From the NCBI RefSeq assembly GCF_030693405.1, contig NZ_JAUYAW010000072.1, forward strand, positions 124,001 to 188,000: a stretch of 64,000 nucleotides of DNA, written 5' to 3'. The notes under the pieces were generated by a model. It had not been told where the DNA came from, did not search any database, and saw only the letters and a list, made by a program, of their open reading frames with translations. A program made the translations under genes and the position numbers. Below are positions 29,888-40,374 of this stretch, piece by piece. The stretch comes from Phenylobacterium sp. GTDB taxonomy: Bacteria; Pseudomonadota; Alphaproteobacteria; Caulobacterales; Caulobacteraceae. Numbering within the stretch: the stretch's first letter is position 1; each line of letters opens with the position of its first letter.

Positions 29888-31378
29888 ATGCGATTGATCG
29901 CAGCCGGTCTCTTTACCTCCATCGTTCTGGCGGTCTCGGCGCCGGCGAGCGTCGCGCTCGCCCAGGCGGCCAACAGCACCGTCACACTGACGGACGGCAC
30001 GCAGGTCGTGACGACCATTCGCGGCCTCAATGACATCACCATCCAGATCAGCGGCGGTCCCGATTTCGGGAACAACCCGGCGACGGTGAACTTCACCAGC
30101 GTCGCGCCGGGCGCAGGCGTGATCGATTACCGTGGCACCATCAGCCAGGGCGGAACCACCACGCCGTTCACCTGTCAGGTGAACACCGTGACCCAGGCGG
30201 TGACCGGCACCGGCGCCTGCGCGGTGGCCTTCGGGCAACCCTCGACGACGCCGGCCCCGCCGGTCACGCCGCCGACCACCCCCACCCCTCCGACGACGCC
30301 GCCAACGACGCCCACCACCCCCACGACGCCGACGACGCCGCCGACCACGCCTACGACCCCCACGACCCCGACCACGCCGCCGGTCATCAATGACGGATCC
30401 ATCACCGTGACCAATCCGGACGGCTCGGTGGTGCGCCTCTCTGTGCCTGAGCAGGCCCTGATCAGCTTCGCTGAAGCCGACCAGCTGTTCATGGCCCTGA
30501 TCGGCGACCGCATCGGGGTCGGCAGCCTGGACGGGTTCGTGAACGGTCGCCTTCGCGCCATCGGCATGGCCGCCCTCCAGGCGCAGGCGCCCATGCAGCG
30601 CACCGAGCGTGAGGGCTATCGCGGCGCCTCGGCCGGGGCTGGCGCGCCCACCGCCGGCGTCTGGATCAACGCCACCGGGACCTATGTGGAGGACAGCCGG
30701 CCGGGCTCGGGCCAGGACGGCTATGGCGGCGCCGTGGCGCTGGGCCTCGATGTCAGCACCGGCGACGTGATCCTCGGCGGCTTCGTCGCCCACAACCAGA
30801 TCGACCTGGAGGGGACCAACGCCAGCTACAAGTCCGACGGCTGGACCGGCGGCCTCTACGCCAGCTGGTCGCAGGATCCCGCCCTGCGCCTGACCGCCTC
30901 GGTGGCCTATGGCGCCTCAGAGGTGGAGTATGGCCGTGTGGCCGGGGCCTTGCGCAGCTTCGGGACCACCGACCGCACCCAGCTGGTGGGCTCGATCTCG
31001 GCGGAGTCGCAGTTCGCCCTGGGCGACAACTGGGTTCTGACCCCCGGCGTCGGGGTGTCGGTCTCCTCCTCGGAAACCGACGCCTATCAGGACAACGCCA
31101 ACCGGCCGATCGCCGGCAATGATGTGGACATGACCGTCCTGTCGGGCGGCGCGTCGCTCTTCTACACCGGCGGGGCCTGGCTGCCCTATGTCTCGGCCAG
31201 CCTGAACCACGAGACCGAGGGCGCGCCTGGGGTCGACACCGACTACGGCCTGATCGGGGCGGGCGTGGCCATTCCGGTCTCGGACATGTTCAGCCTGGCC
31301 TTCACCGGACAGGTGCTGGTGGGCAAGTCCAACGAGTCCCAGTCGACCTTCGGCGTGACCCTGCGCCGGGCCTTCTGA
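29888..31378 (+). CDS. Autotransporter-like outer-membrane protein
   Basis: A 496-aa protein in four parts. A signal peptide ends near residue 27 (SVALAQA). A short Thr/Val-rich passenger follows at 28-115 with two Cys. A Pro-Thr low-complexity linker is at 118-165. The C-terminal part from about 215 has a beta-barrel-like run (GGLYASWSQDPALRL, VGSISAESQFALGD) ending FGVTLRRAF, with the terminal Phe of autotransporters. It resembles type V autotransporters with an unusually small passenger; adhesion is possible but not shown. It is followed 6 bp later by a hydrolase gene. Confidence 0.75.
   Translation: MRLIAAGLFTSIVLAVSAPASVALAQAANSTVTLTDGTQVVTTIRGLNDITIQISGGPDFGNNPATVNFTSVAPGAGVIDYRGTISQGGTTTPFTCQVNTVTQAVTGTGACAVAFGQPSTTPAPPVTPPTTPTPPTTPPTTPTTPTTPTTPPTTPTTPTTPTTPPVINDGSITVTNPDGSVVRLSVPEQALISFAEADQLFMALIGDRIGVGSLDGFVNGRLRAIGMAALQAQAPMQRTEREGYRGASAGAGAPTAGVWINATGTYVEDSRPGSGQDGYGGAVALGLDVSTGDVILGGFVAHNQIDLEGTNASYKSDGWTGGLYASWSQDPALRLTASVAYGASEVEYGRVAGALRSFGTTDRTQLVGSISAESQFALGDNWVLTPGVGVSVSSSETDAYQDNANRPIAGNDVDMTVLSGGASLFYTGGAWLPYVSASLNHETEGAPGVDTDYGLIGAGVAIPVSDMFSLAFTGQVLVGKSNESQSTFGVTLRRAF
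30239..30382 (+). repeat. Pro-Thr codon repeat tract
   Basis: A low-complexity tract of ACG/ACC and CCG/CCC/CCT codons encodes repeats of PTT and PTTPTTP. It is an in-frame linker within the autotransporter-like gene and could change length by slippage without a frameshift if lost or gained in threes. Confidence 0.85.
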
Positions 31379-31384
31379 TCTCCC

Positions 31385-32173
31385 ATGTGGCGGCGCCTGA
31401 CACCCCTGTTCCTGGCGCCGCTGCTGATCGCATCCCCCGTCGCCGCCCGACACGCCGACCCCCTGGGTGATGGATGGATGCGGTTCGAAGTGGCGGCGGC
31501 GGGGCGAACCCTCGCCGCCGCCATGCCGTCTGTGGACGAGCCAGCCTCCACCTTGACCATTGTGATCGAGGGCGATGGCCGGGCCCATGACCGTCATGGT
31601 CGGGCGAGCGCCGATCCTACGCCCACAAGGGCCGTGGGGCTGGAGCTCGCCAAGGTCTGGCCAGGTCCCGCGGCCTGGCTGGGACGTCCCTGCCAGTATG
31701 TGAAGGACGCCGCCTGCGAGGCCGCCCATTGGACCACCCACCGGTTCTCGGAAGAGGCCGTGGCCATGACTGACGCTGCGGTCAGCGCGCTGATGGCCCG
31801 GGCCGGGGCGGAGAAGTTGGTGCTGGTGGGCTGGTCGGGGGGCGGGGTGATGGCCGCCCTGGTCGGCGCCCGGCGGGACGATCTCGCTGGTCTCGTGACC
31901 CTCGCCGCGCCGCTGGATGTCGAGGCCTGGACGGCCAGCCGGGGCCTGAGCCCCTTGGAGGGCCTCGACCCTGCCGACTTGCAGCCCATTCCGGCGCCGC
32001 AAGTCCATCTGTCCGGCGCCTTTGATCCGATGGTTCGTCCGGCGGTCGTAAAGCAAACGGCCCGGCGCTTGGCCGGGCCGCAGGGCCAGGTGGAGACCTG
32101 GCCGGAGCGTCATGACTGCTGCTGGGCAGCCCGCGTCGATGAGATCGCCGCGCGCCTCAAGCTCCAGCCTTGA
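31385..32173 (+). CDS. Secreted alpha/beta hydrolase
   Basis: A 262-aa protein with a short signal peptide (LTPLFLAPLLIASPVAA) and an alpha/beta hydrolase fold. The nucleophile elbow is LVGWSGGGVMAAL (Ser about residue 151), the acid is near HLSGAFDPMVRP, and the His is likely in WPERHDCCWA. Esterase or lipase-like activity is plausible; the substrate is unknown. It begins 6 bp after the autotransporter-like gene and probably shares its transcript, suggesting envelope function. Confidence 0.8.
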   Translation: MWRRLTPLFLAPLLIASPVAARHADPLGDGWMRFEVAAAGRTLAAAMPSVDEPASTLTIVIEGDGRAHDRHGRASADPTPTRAVGLELAKVWPGPAAWLGRPCQYVKDAACEAAHWTTHRFSEEAVAMTDAAVSALMARAGAEKLVLVGWSGGGVMAALVGARRDDLAGLVTLAAPLDVEAWTASRGLSPLEGLDPADLQPIPAPQVHLSGAFDPMVRPAVVKQTARRLAGPQGQVETWPERHDCCWAARVDEIAARLKLQP

Positions 32174-32176
32174 GGC

Positions 32177-32656
32177 CTACTTGCCGCCGAGCGTCGCGCG
32201 CAGCATCCAGGCGTGCTTCTCGTGGGCTTCCAGGCGGTCGGTGATGATGCCGGCGCTGGCCTCGTCGTCCGCCTTCTGGGCCAGGGTCAGGGCCTCGCGG
32301 CACGTGGCGATCACCGTTTCATGGTCGCTGGTCAGGGCCTGGAGCATCGATTGGGAGTCGCCCTCGGGGTCGCCGTCCTTGATCGAGCTGAGATTGCCAA
32401 ACGCGCCATAGCCCTGCGGCGCCAGTTCGCCGAGCGCACGGATGCGCTCAGCCACGGTGTCGATGGCCTGCCACATCTCGGTGTACTGCTCCATGAAGAG
32501 CGCGTGCAGGGACGAGAAGTTCGGACCGCGGACGTTCCAATGGAAGCCGTGGGTCTTGAGATAGACCGCATAGGTGTCGGCCAGCATCCGCGAAAGGGCC
32601 TGGGCGACGGCCTTGCGGTCCTCGGCGTCCAGTCCGGTCTTGATCTTCTCGGCCAT
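32177..32656 (-). CDS. dps: Dps family ferritin-like DNA-binding protein
   Basis: A 159-aa Dps. It forms a 12-subunit cage that oxidises and stores iron with H2O2 and shields DNA. The ferroxidase ligands are His39 and His51 with Asp66 and Glu70 (KTHGFHW, SSLHALF, DTVAE), the spacing seen in Listeria Dps. The N-terminal Lys-containing tail (MAEKIK) is short. It lies 28 bp after the DUF2061 gene and probably shares its promoter, which has an iron-box-like dyad. Confidence 0.93.
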   Translation of the reverse strand: MAEKIKTGLDAEDRKAVAQALSRMLADTYAVYLKTHGFHWNVRGPNFSSLHALFMEQYTEMWQAIDTVAERIRALGELAPQGYGAFGNLSSIKDGDPEGDSQSMLQALTSDHETVIATCREALTLAQKADDEASAGIITDRLEAHEKHAWMLRATLGGK

Positions 32657-32684
32657 GAAATCAGCTCCTTTGGTGTCTTACGGC

Positions 32685-32924
32685 TCAGCTTGCTATCGAA
32701 CGGCTGGCCACGGCTAGGGTTCCGCCATTCGCGGCGGCGGCGCGGGCCTCAGCCTTTGACCAGGCGCGCTCATGCAGGGCGAAGGCGATGGTCTGGAATA
32801 TGGGCTCCACCATGCCGATCGCCAGGGCCGCCCGCCAATCTCGGGTCAGTACGTAGGCCACGGTGAAGGCCACGATCAGGTGCATGACGCTGTAGGTCAG
32901 GGTCTTGGCGGCGGTCTTCTTCAT
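32685..32924 (-). CDS. DUF2061 small membrane protein
   Basis: A 79-aa DUF2061 protein. Two hydrophobic helices lie at about residues 9-27 and 33-50 (SVMHLIVAFTVAYVLTRDW and ALAIGMVEPIFQTIAFALHE), with a charged tail. The function is unknown. It is transcribed just before dps and follows a dyad like those of bfd and bfr, so it may act in iron or oxidative stress handling. Confidence 0.85.
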   Translation of the reverse strand: MKKTAAKTLTYSVMHLIVAFTVAYVLTRDWRAALAIGMVEPIFQTIAFALHERAWSKAEARAAAANGGTLAVASRSIAS

Positions 32925-32988
32925 CGTCTCAGCCTTTCGTGGCGACGATTTGCATATAGCGTATCAATGGCGCCGCGGAAGGGTTAGT

Positions 32989-33003
32989 TGCAAATAATTC
33001 GCA
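32989..33003. promoter_or_regulatory. Iron-box-like dyad upstream of DUF2061-dps
   Basis: TGCAAATAATTCGCA, an imperfect dyad that matches the bfd and bfr boxes at 53523 and 53817 in 12 or 13 of 15 positions. It is centred 72 bp upstream of the DUF2061 start on the minus strand. The motif resembles alphaproteobacterial Fur/Mur boxes; this identification is from memory of the family. Confidence 0.55.
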
Positions 33004-33044
33004 GAAAAATATCTGCATCAAAGGAACGACGGCTCTGCGGACAC

Positions 33045-33077
33045 GAAAAAGGGGCCGCCCCGGATGGAGCAGCCCCT
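33045..33077 (-). terminator. Rho-independent terminator after fadA
   Basis: On the minus strand GGGGCTGC pairs with GCGGCCCC (one G-T pair) and is followed by TTTTT. It ends the fadJ-fadA transcript 28 bp beyond the fadA stop. Confidence 0.8.
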
Positions 33078-33104
33078 GATCGGCGTGTTGTGAAGGGTCG
33101 AGAC

Positions 33105-34307
33105 TTAGAAGATCTCGAACAGGCCCGCCGCGCCCATGCCGCCGCCGACGCACATGGTGACGACGCCGTATTTCGCGCCGCGACGCTTGCCTTCGTACAT
33201 GATGTGGGCCGTGCAGCGGGCGCCGGTCATGCCGTAGGGGTGGCCGATGGAGATGGCGCCGCCCGAGACGTTGAGCTTGTCGTTGTCGATGCCGAGCGTG
33301 TCACGGCAATAGAGCAGCTGCGAGGCGAAGGCTTCGTTCAGCTCCCAGATGTCGATATCCTCGACCTTCAGGCCGTTGCGGGCCAGCAGCTTGGGAATGG
33401 CGAAGACCGGGCCGATGCCCATTTCTTCCGGACCGCAGCCGGCCACAGCCATGCCGCGATAGGCGCCCAGGGGCTCCAGGCCACGCTTCTCGGCTTCCTT
33501 GGCTTCCATCAGCACCAGGGCAGCCGCGCCGTCTGACAGCTGGCTGGCGTTGCCGGCGGTGACGAACTTGCCTTCCTGGACATAGCGGCCGCCCTTGAAG
33601 ACCGGCTGCAGCTTCTGCAGGTCAGCCAGCGTCGTCTGGGGACGGTTGCCCTCGTCCTGGGCGATGGTGACTTCCTTTTCCGAGGCCTGGCCGGTGGCCT
33701 TGTCGAAGACCATCATGGTGGTGGTCATCGGCACGATTTCCATGGCGAACCGGCCTTCGGCCTGGGCCTGGGCGGTGCGCTGCTGGGACTGCAGGGCGTA
33801 TTCGTCCTGGGCCTCGCGGCTGATCTTGTAGCGGTCGGCGACGATCTCGGCGGTCTCGATCATCGAGGTCTGCAGTTCCGGCACATGCTCGGCCAGCCAT
33901 TCGTCCCGGGCGCGGAACAGGTTCATCTTGTCGTTCTGCACGAGCGAGATGGATTCTAGGCCAGCCCCGATGGCCATCGGCGCGCCGTCTTGGGTGATGT
34001 ACTTGGCGGCCGTCGCCACCGCCATCAGGCCCGACGAGCACTGGCGGTCCATGGACATGCCCGAGACGGTGTTGGGCAGGCCGGCCCGCAGGGCGGCGTT
34101 GCGGCCGATGTTCTGCGAGGTCGTGCCCTGTTGGAGGGCGGCGCCCATGACCACGTCGTCGATCTCGGCCGGGTCGATCTTGGCCCGGGCGACGGCCGCG
34201 GCGATGGCGTGGCCGCCCAGGGTGGGGGCGGTGGTGTTGTTGAAGGCGCCGCGATAGGCCTTGCCGATGGGGGTCCGCGCGGCGGAGACGATGACTGCTT
34301 CACGCAT
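33105..34307 (-). CDS. fadA: Acetyl-CoA acyltransferase (3-ketoacyl-CoA thiolase)
   Basis: A 400-aa thiolase. The acyl-accepting cysteine is Cys90 (DRQCSSGL), with His356 (IGHPYGMTG) and the base Cys386 (TMCVGGGMG). It cleaves 3-ketoacyl-CoA in the last step of beta-oxidation. It lies 39 bp downstream of the fadJ-type gene on the same strand, so the two probably form the fatty acid oxidation complex. A terminator follows. Confidence 0.95.
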   Translation of the reverse strand: MREAVIVSAARTPIGKAYRGAFNNTTAPTLGGHAIAAAVARAKIDPAEIDDVVMGAALQQGTTSQNIGRNAALRAGLPNTVSGMSMDRQCSSGLMAVATAAKYITQDGAPMAIGAGLESISLVQNDKMNLFRARDEWLAEHVPELQTSMIETAEIVADRYKISREAQDEYALQSQQRTAQAQAEGRFAMEIVPMTTTMMVFDKATGQASEKEVTIAQDEGNRPQTTLADLQKLQPVFKGGRYVQEGKFVTAGNASQLSDGAAALVLMEAKEAEKRGLEPLGAYRGMAVAGCGPEEMGIGPVFAIPKLLARNGLKVEDIDIWELNEAFASQLLYCRDTLGIDNDKLNVSGGAISIGHPYGMTGARCTAHIMYEGKRRGAKYGVVTMCVGGGMGAAGLFEIF

Positions 34308-34346
34308 GGAAATGATCCTGCTTCTCTTAGGTGTTCGGGGAGGGGC

Positions 34347-36425
<2,079 letters not shown>

Positions 36426-36482
36426 GCGCGTCCTCAAGACATTTCCATGGGGCCGCTTCTCGGACGGGCGACCTGGCTGATT

Positions 36483-36494
36483 CAAACGCGTGTT
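36483..36494. promoter_or_regulatory. Candidate fatty-acid operator
   Basis: CAAAC-GC-GTGTT resembles the half-sites of TetR-type fatty-acid repressors such as PsrA (GAAAC/GTTTC pattern). It lies in the divergent gap between fadJ and the SDR, about 60 bp upstream of fadJ. The match is partial. Confidence 0.3.
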
Positions 36495-36606
36495 ATAGGC
36501 CTGACCGGAAGGGGGCGAGTCAATCGGGCTCGCCGCCGATCACCGCGTCCCTCGTCCCGTCCAGGGGCGGTGGCGCAAGGGAAACGCAAGGCACAGGAGG
36601 CGCATC

Positions 36607-37395
36607 ATGGCGCTCGATCTCTTCACCCTCCAGGGGCGTACCGCCCTCGTCACCGGCGGCTCGCGCGGCATCGGCAAGATGATCGCCGCCGGCTTCCTGG
36701 CCCAGGGGGCCAAGGTCTATATTTCGTCGCGCAAGGCCGACGCCTGCGATGCGGCCGCCGAGGAGCTGTCGCAAGGGGGCGGGACCTGCATCTCCCTGCC
36801 GCAGGACGTCTCGTCTGTGGCTGGCTGCCAGGCGCTCGCCAAGGCGCTTGAGGAGCGGGAAGACAAGCTCGACATCCTGGTGAACAACGCCGGCGCCGCC
36901 TGGGGCGCGCCCTTCGAGGAGTTCCCCGAGCACGGCTGGGACAAGGTGATGGACCTGAACCTCAAGTCCCCCTTCTTCCTGACCCAGGCCCTGCACGTGG
37001 CCCTGAAGAAGGCCGGGACCCACGATCAGCCAGCCAAGGTGATCAACATCGCCTCGATCGACGGCATCCGCCTGAACCCTCAGGACACCTATTCCTATCA
37101 CGCGTCCAAGTCGGGGCTGATCTATCTGACCCGCCGGCTGGCCGCCCGGCTGATCGCCGACAACATCGTCGTCAGCGCCATTGCGCCCGGCGCCTTCGCC
37201 TCTGAGATGAACCGCACCGCCCGCGACCATGGGGACGCTGTGGCCAAGGCCATTCCCGCCCGCCGCATCGGCCGCGACGAGGATATGGCCGGCGCGGCCA
37301 TCTACCTGGCCAGCCGGGCCGGCAACTATGTGGTGGGCGAAACCATCGCCGTCGACGGCGGCGTGGCCCTGGCCACGGTCGGCGCCATCGGCTGA
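36607..37395 (+). CDS. SDR-family oxidoreductase
   Basis: A 262-aa classical SDR. The cofactor motif is ALVTGGSRGIGKMIAAGF, NNAG is at DILVNNAGAAWGAP, the active site is YSYHASK, and the C-terminus has VVGETIAVDGG. It resembles FabG-like or 3-oxoacyl reductases, but no ACP genes are near. Divergence from fadJ-fadA suggests a role in fatty acid or CoA metabolism. GGAGG precedes the ATG. Confidence 0.9.
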   Translation: MALDLFTLQGRTALVTGGSRGIGKMIAAGFLAQGAKVYISSRKADACDAAAEELSQGGGTCISLPQDVSSVAGCQALAKALEEREDKLDILVNNAGAAWGAPFEEFPEHGWDKVMDLNLKSPFFLTQALHVALKKAGTHDQPAKVINIASIDGIRLNPQDTYSYHASKSGLIYLTRRLAARLIADNIVVSAIAPGAFASEMNRTARDHGDAVAKAIPARRIGRDEDMAGAAIYLASRAGNYVVGETIAVDGGVALATVGAIG

Positions 37396-37517
37396 GACGA
37401 ATGACCTCGCGATCCGGCGTGCGGGCGCTTTGCGCCGGCCGCCGGGTTTCGATAGATGGAACGACCCCTTCCCCTGCGTCTCCCGGCGCAGGCGCGGGAT
37501 ATGGAGCCGCCATTTCC

Positions 37518-38747
37518 ATGGCTGAACGCAACGCCGCCCGGGCGACGGATCGATACGAGCGCAAGCGCGAGGACATTCTCGACGCCGCGACCCTGATCCT
37601 GAACCAGAAGGGGGTGAAGGGCCTGACCCTGAGCCTGGCGGCGGGCGCGGTGGGCCTGTCCACCACCAGCGTGACCTACTATTTCAAGCGCAAGGACGAC
37701 CTGGCCGCAGCCTGCCTGATGCGCGGGGTCGACTGGCTGATCCATCTGGCCGCCAGCGCCGAAGCCGGCGACGCGCCGGCTGTGCGACTGGAGCGGATCT
37801 TCGAACTGCATCTGGAGCGCCTGCGGCTGACGGCGCAGGGCCTGGCGCCGCCCCTTCCGGCGCTCTCGGACATCCGCGCGCTGAGCCAGCCCCGCAGGAG
37901 CGAGGTGTTCGCCGCCTATATGAAGGCCTTCCGCCGGATGCGGCAGATCTTCGAGGCTCCGGAGCTGGCCTCCCTGACGAGGGGCCGGCGGACGGCCCGG
38001 ACCCACATGCTGCTGGAACAGATCTCCTGGGCGGCCTTCTGGCTGCCCAAGTACGATCCGGAGGACTACCCCCGGATCCAGCTGCGGATGGTCGACATCC
38101 TGCTCAATGGCCTGGCGGTGGAGGGGGCGAGCTGGGAGCCCCGCCTGCCGCCCATGGCCGAACTGGCGCCCGGCGAGGGACCTGAAATGAGCCGGGACGC
38201 CTTCCTGCGGGCGGCGACGCGGCTGATCAACACCCACGGCTATCGCGGCGCCTCGGTGGACCGGATCTCGGCCGAGCTCAATGTCACCAAGGGATCGTTT
38301 TATCACCACATCGACGCCAAGGATGACCTGGTCGTGGCCTGTTTCGAGCGCAGCTACGAGGTCATGCGGCGGGTCCAGCGTCTGGTCATGTCCAAGGACG
38401 GCGACCAGTGGACGAAGCTGGCCAGCGCTGGGGCGGCCCTGGCCGAATACCAGCTGTCGGATTACGGCCCCCTGCTGCGCTCCTCGGCCCTGTCGGCCCT
38501 GCCCGAGGCCATCCGCGAGGAGATGGTGCAGCACTCCAACCGGATCTCCGACCGTTTCGCCTCGATGATCTCCGACGGCATCGCCGAGGGCTCCATCCGC
38601 CCGGTGGATCCCTTCATCGCCGCCCAGATGCTCAACGCCACCCTGAACGCCGGCGCCGAGCTGGCCTTCTGGGTGCCGGGCGTCCGCCAGAAGGCGGCGC
38701 CGGCGGTCTTCGTGCGGCCCATGCTGATGGGCATCTTCCGCAGCTGA
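37518..38747 (+). CDS. Tandem double TetR-family regulator
   Basis: A 409-aa protein with two complete TetR units. The first HTH is near residues 12-60 (TLSLAAGAVGLSTTSVTYYF) with its ligand domain to about 200. The second starts near 222 (AATRLINTHGYRGASVDRIS, then NVTKGSFYHHIDAKDDLVV) with a second ligand domain to 409. A single chain would thus carry a dimer's worth of DNA-binding domains. Its target is unknown but it lies beside the fad/SDR genes. The ATG at 37518 is where homology begins; the frame is open 117 nt earlier. Confidence 0.9.
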   Translation: MAERNAARATDRYERKREDILDAATLILNQKGVKGLTLSLAAGAVGLSTTSVTYYFKRKDDLAAACLMRGVDWLIHLAASAEAGDAPAVRLERIFELHLERLRLTAQGLAPPLPALSDIRALSQPRRSEVFAAYMKAFRRMRQIFEAPELASLTRGRRTARTHMLLEQISWAAFWLPKYDPEDYPRIQLRMVDILLNGLAVEGASWEPRLPPMAELAPGEGPEMSRDAFLRAATRLINTHGYRGASVDRISAELNVTKGSFYHHIDAKDDLVVACFERSYEVMRRVQRLVMSKDGDQWTKLASAGAALAEYQLSDYGPLLRSSALSALPEAIREEMVQHSNRISDRFASMISDGIAEGSIRPVDPFIAAQMLNATLNAGAELAFWVPGVRQKAAPAVFVRPMLMGIFRS

Positions 38748-38758
38748 GATTTGGCCCG

Positions 38759-40225
38759 TTACTGCGGGCCGGGTGTCTCGATCCCGTCGGCGCCAGCCTC
38801 GGCCGCCAGCTTGCGGACCGAGGCCTCATGCTTGTCGCGGGTGATGCTGTAGAAGGCGACGAAGCCGACCGCGGCGGCCAGCAGGGCGCCCAGCAGGGGC
38901 ACATAGAGCATCCCAAGATTGCGGATCACCTCCTCGGGCACCTCGCCGGGGCGGGCGTTCTGCGGGAAGGCGATGGCCAGCAGGATCATGCTGGAGGCGA
39001 AGATGCCGATGCCGGAGACCGACTTGTTGACGAAGCTGGCGGCGGCGAAGAACAGCCCTTCCGAGCGCCGGCCGGTCTTCAGCTCGGAGTCCTCCACCAC
39101 ATCGGCGATCATCGAGGAGATCAGGATCGAGGCGGTGATCGAAAGCCCGGTGGACAGCATGGTCTGGACGAACAGGATCGGAATGATCACCGGGTTGTCG
39201 TTCTCGGGAAAGACCCCCAGCAGCCGCAGGGTGATCGGCGCCGAGCCCACGAAGAAGGACAGCACCTTGGCCAGCTGGGCGGCGTTCTTCTTGCCCATGC
39301 GCAGCGAGAGCGGCGCGGCCAGGCCGAAGGCGATCGCTGCGGAGATGAAGTTGGCCACGGCAAACAGCGAGATTTCGACCGCCGACAGCTCCCAGAAATA
39401 GGTGTTGAAATAGAGGTTCAGCGACAGGACGAGGCCGCCCGCCATGGCGTTGAACAGGCCCGCCATGATCAGGACCAGGAAGGAGCGGTTGGACAGGGTG
39501 CCCGCCATCTCCTTGATCACCTGGACCACGGTCAGCTTGCGCTTGGGCGGGGTGACCAGTTCAGGGATATGCCGGTGGGTGCCGATGGCTGAGACCAGGA
39601 TGGCCAGCAGCATGACTGCGGCTGCGGTGGTCCCATAGGCCACATAGCCATCGGGATTCAGCTGGCCCACCGGATGCTCGGCGCTGGGCCGCAGGAAGAC
39701 CTGGAAGGCCAGCAGGGTCATGGTCAGCCCGCCCCACCAGGCGAAGAAATAGCGGTAGCTGAGCACCTTGGTCCGCTCGTCATAGTCCGAGGTCAGCTCG
39801 GCGGCCAGCGCGGTGGAGGGGATCTCATAGAGGGTGATGAAGGTGCGGATCATCACCGCCACCACCAGCAGATAGACAAACAGGCCCGTCTGGGAGAGCT
39901 CGGGCGGGTTCCACAGCAGGCCATAGGTGATCGCCACCGGAATGGCCGAGGCGTACATGAACGGGTGTCGGCGGCCCCAGCGGGAACGCCAATTGTCCGA
40001 GACCTGGCCGATCAGCGGGTCGGAAATGGCGTCGAAGATCATGGCGATCATGATCACCAGACCCACCATGTGGGCCGGCATGCCGATGACCTGATTGTAG
40101 AAGATCAGCAGCAGGTAGGAGAAGCCCTGGTCCTTCACCCCGAAGGCGACGGTGCCGAAGCCGTAGAACAGCTTGGTGGGCAGGCTGAGCTTCTTGGGCG
40201 TGGGGCGGACGGCGCTTTCGGTCAC
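38759..40225 (-). CDS. GPH-family sugar:cation symporter (copy 1)
   Basis: A 488-aa MFS_2/GPH transporter with about 12 transmembrane helices. The cytosolic loop 2-3 motif is visible (SDNWRSRWGRRHPF) with its Asp and RR; the first helix segment is FGTVAFGVKDQGFSYLLLIFYNQV. GPH symporters import glycosides, pentosides or hexuronides with H+ or Na+. I chose GTG at 40225 (VTESAVRPTPKKLSLPTKLFYG) because AAGGA precedes it and it aligns with the start of copy 2. Third of three tandem copies in transcription order. Confidence 0.88.
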   Translation of the reverse strand: MTESAVRPTPKKLSLPTKLFYGFGTVAFGVKDQGFSYLLLIFYNQVIGMPAHMVGLVIMIAMIFDAISDPLIGQVSDNWRSRWGRRHPFMYASAIPVAITYGLLWNPPELSQTGLFVYLLVVAVMIRTFITLYEIPSTALAAELTSDYDERTKVLSYRYFFAWWGGLTMTLLAFQVFLRPSAEHPVGQLNPDGYVAYGTTAAAVMLLAILVSAIGTHRHIPELVTPPKRKLTVVQVIKEMAGTLSNRSFLVLIMAGLFNAMAGGLVLSLNLYFNTYFWELSAVEISLFAVANFISAAIAFGLAAPLSLRMGKKNAAQLAKVLSFFVGSAPITLRLLGVFPENDNPVIIPILFVQTMLSTGLSITASILISSMIADVVEDSELKTGRRSEGLFFAAASFVNKSVSGIGIFASSMILLAIAFPQNARPGEVPEEVIRNLGMLYVPLLGALLAAAVGFVAFYSITRDKHEASVRKLAAEAGADGIETPGPQ

Positions 40226-40308
40226 GGAGCATCCTTGCGGCCGGGCGCGACCGGGAGCGGGCCGCGGGGGAACTGCGGCCTCGAGGCCAGGCTGCATCTA
40301 GGTCCGTG

Positions 40309-40338
40309 CCGGGTCCGCGGGCAAGGCCGCGGACCCGG
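40309..40338. promoter_or_regulatory. Strong inverted repeat between GPH copies 2 and 1
   Basis: CCGGGTCCGCGG and CCGCGGACCCGG form a perfect 12-bp stem with a 6-base loop. On the plus strand it is followed by ATTTTG, on the minus strand by no T-run. It probably limits read-through into copy 1 or stabilises the upstream mRNA. Confidence 0.5.
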
Positions 40339-40374
40339 ATTTTGTGGCCTAGACGACCAGCCTGTCGGCCCAGA

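Noticed and set aside
30239-30382. Repetitive ACG/CCG tract considered as a CRISPR or tandem-repeat locus
   Set aside because: The unit is in frame, gives Pro-Thr linker repeats, and has no spacers.
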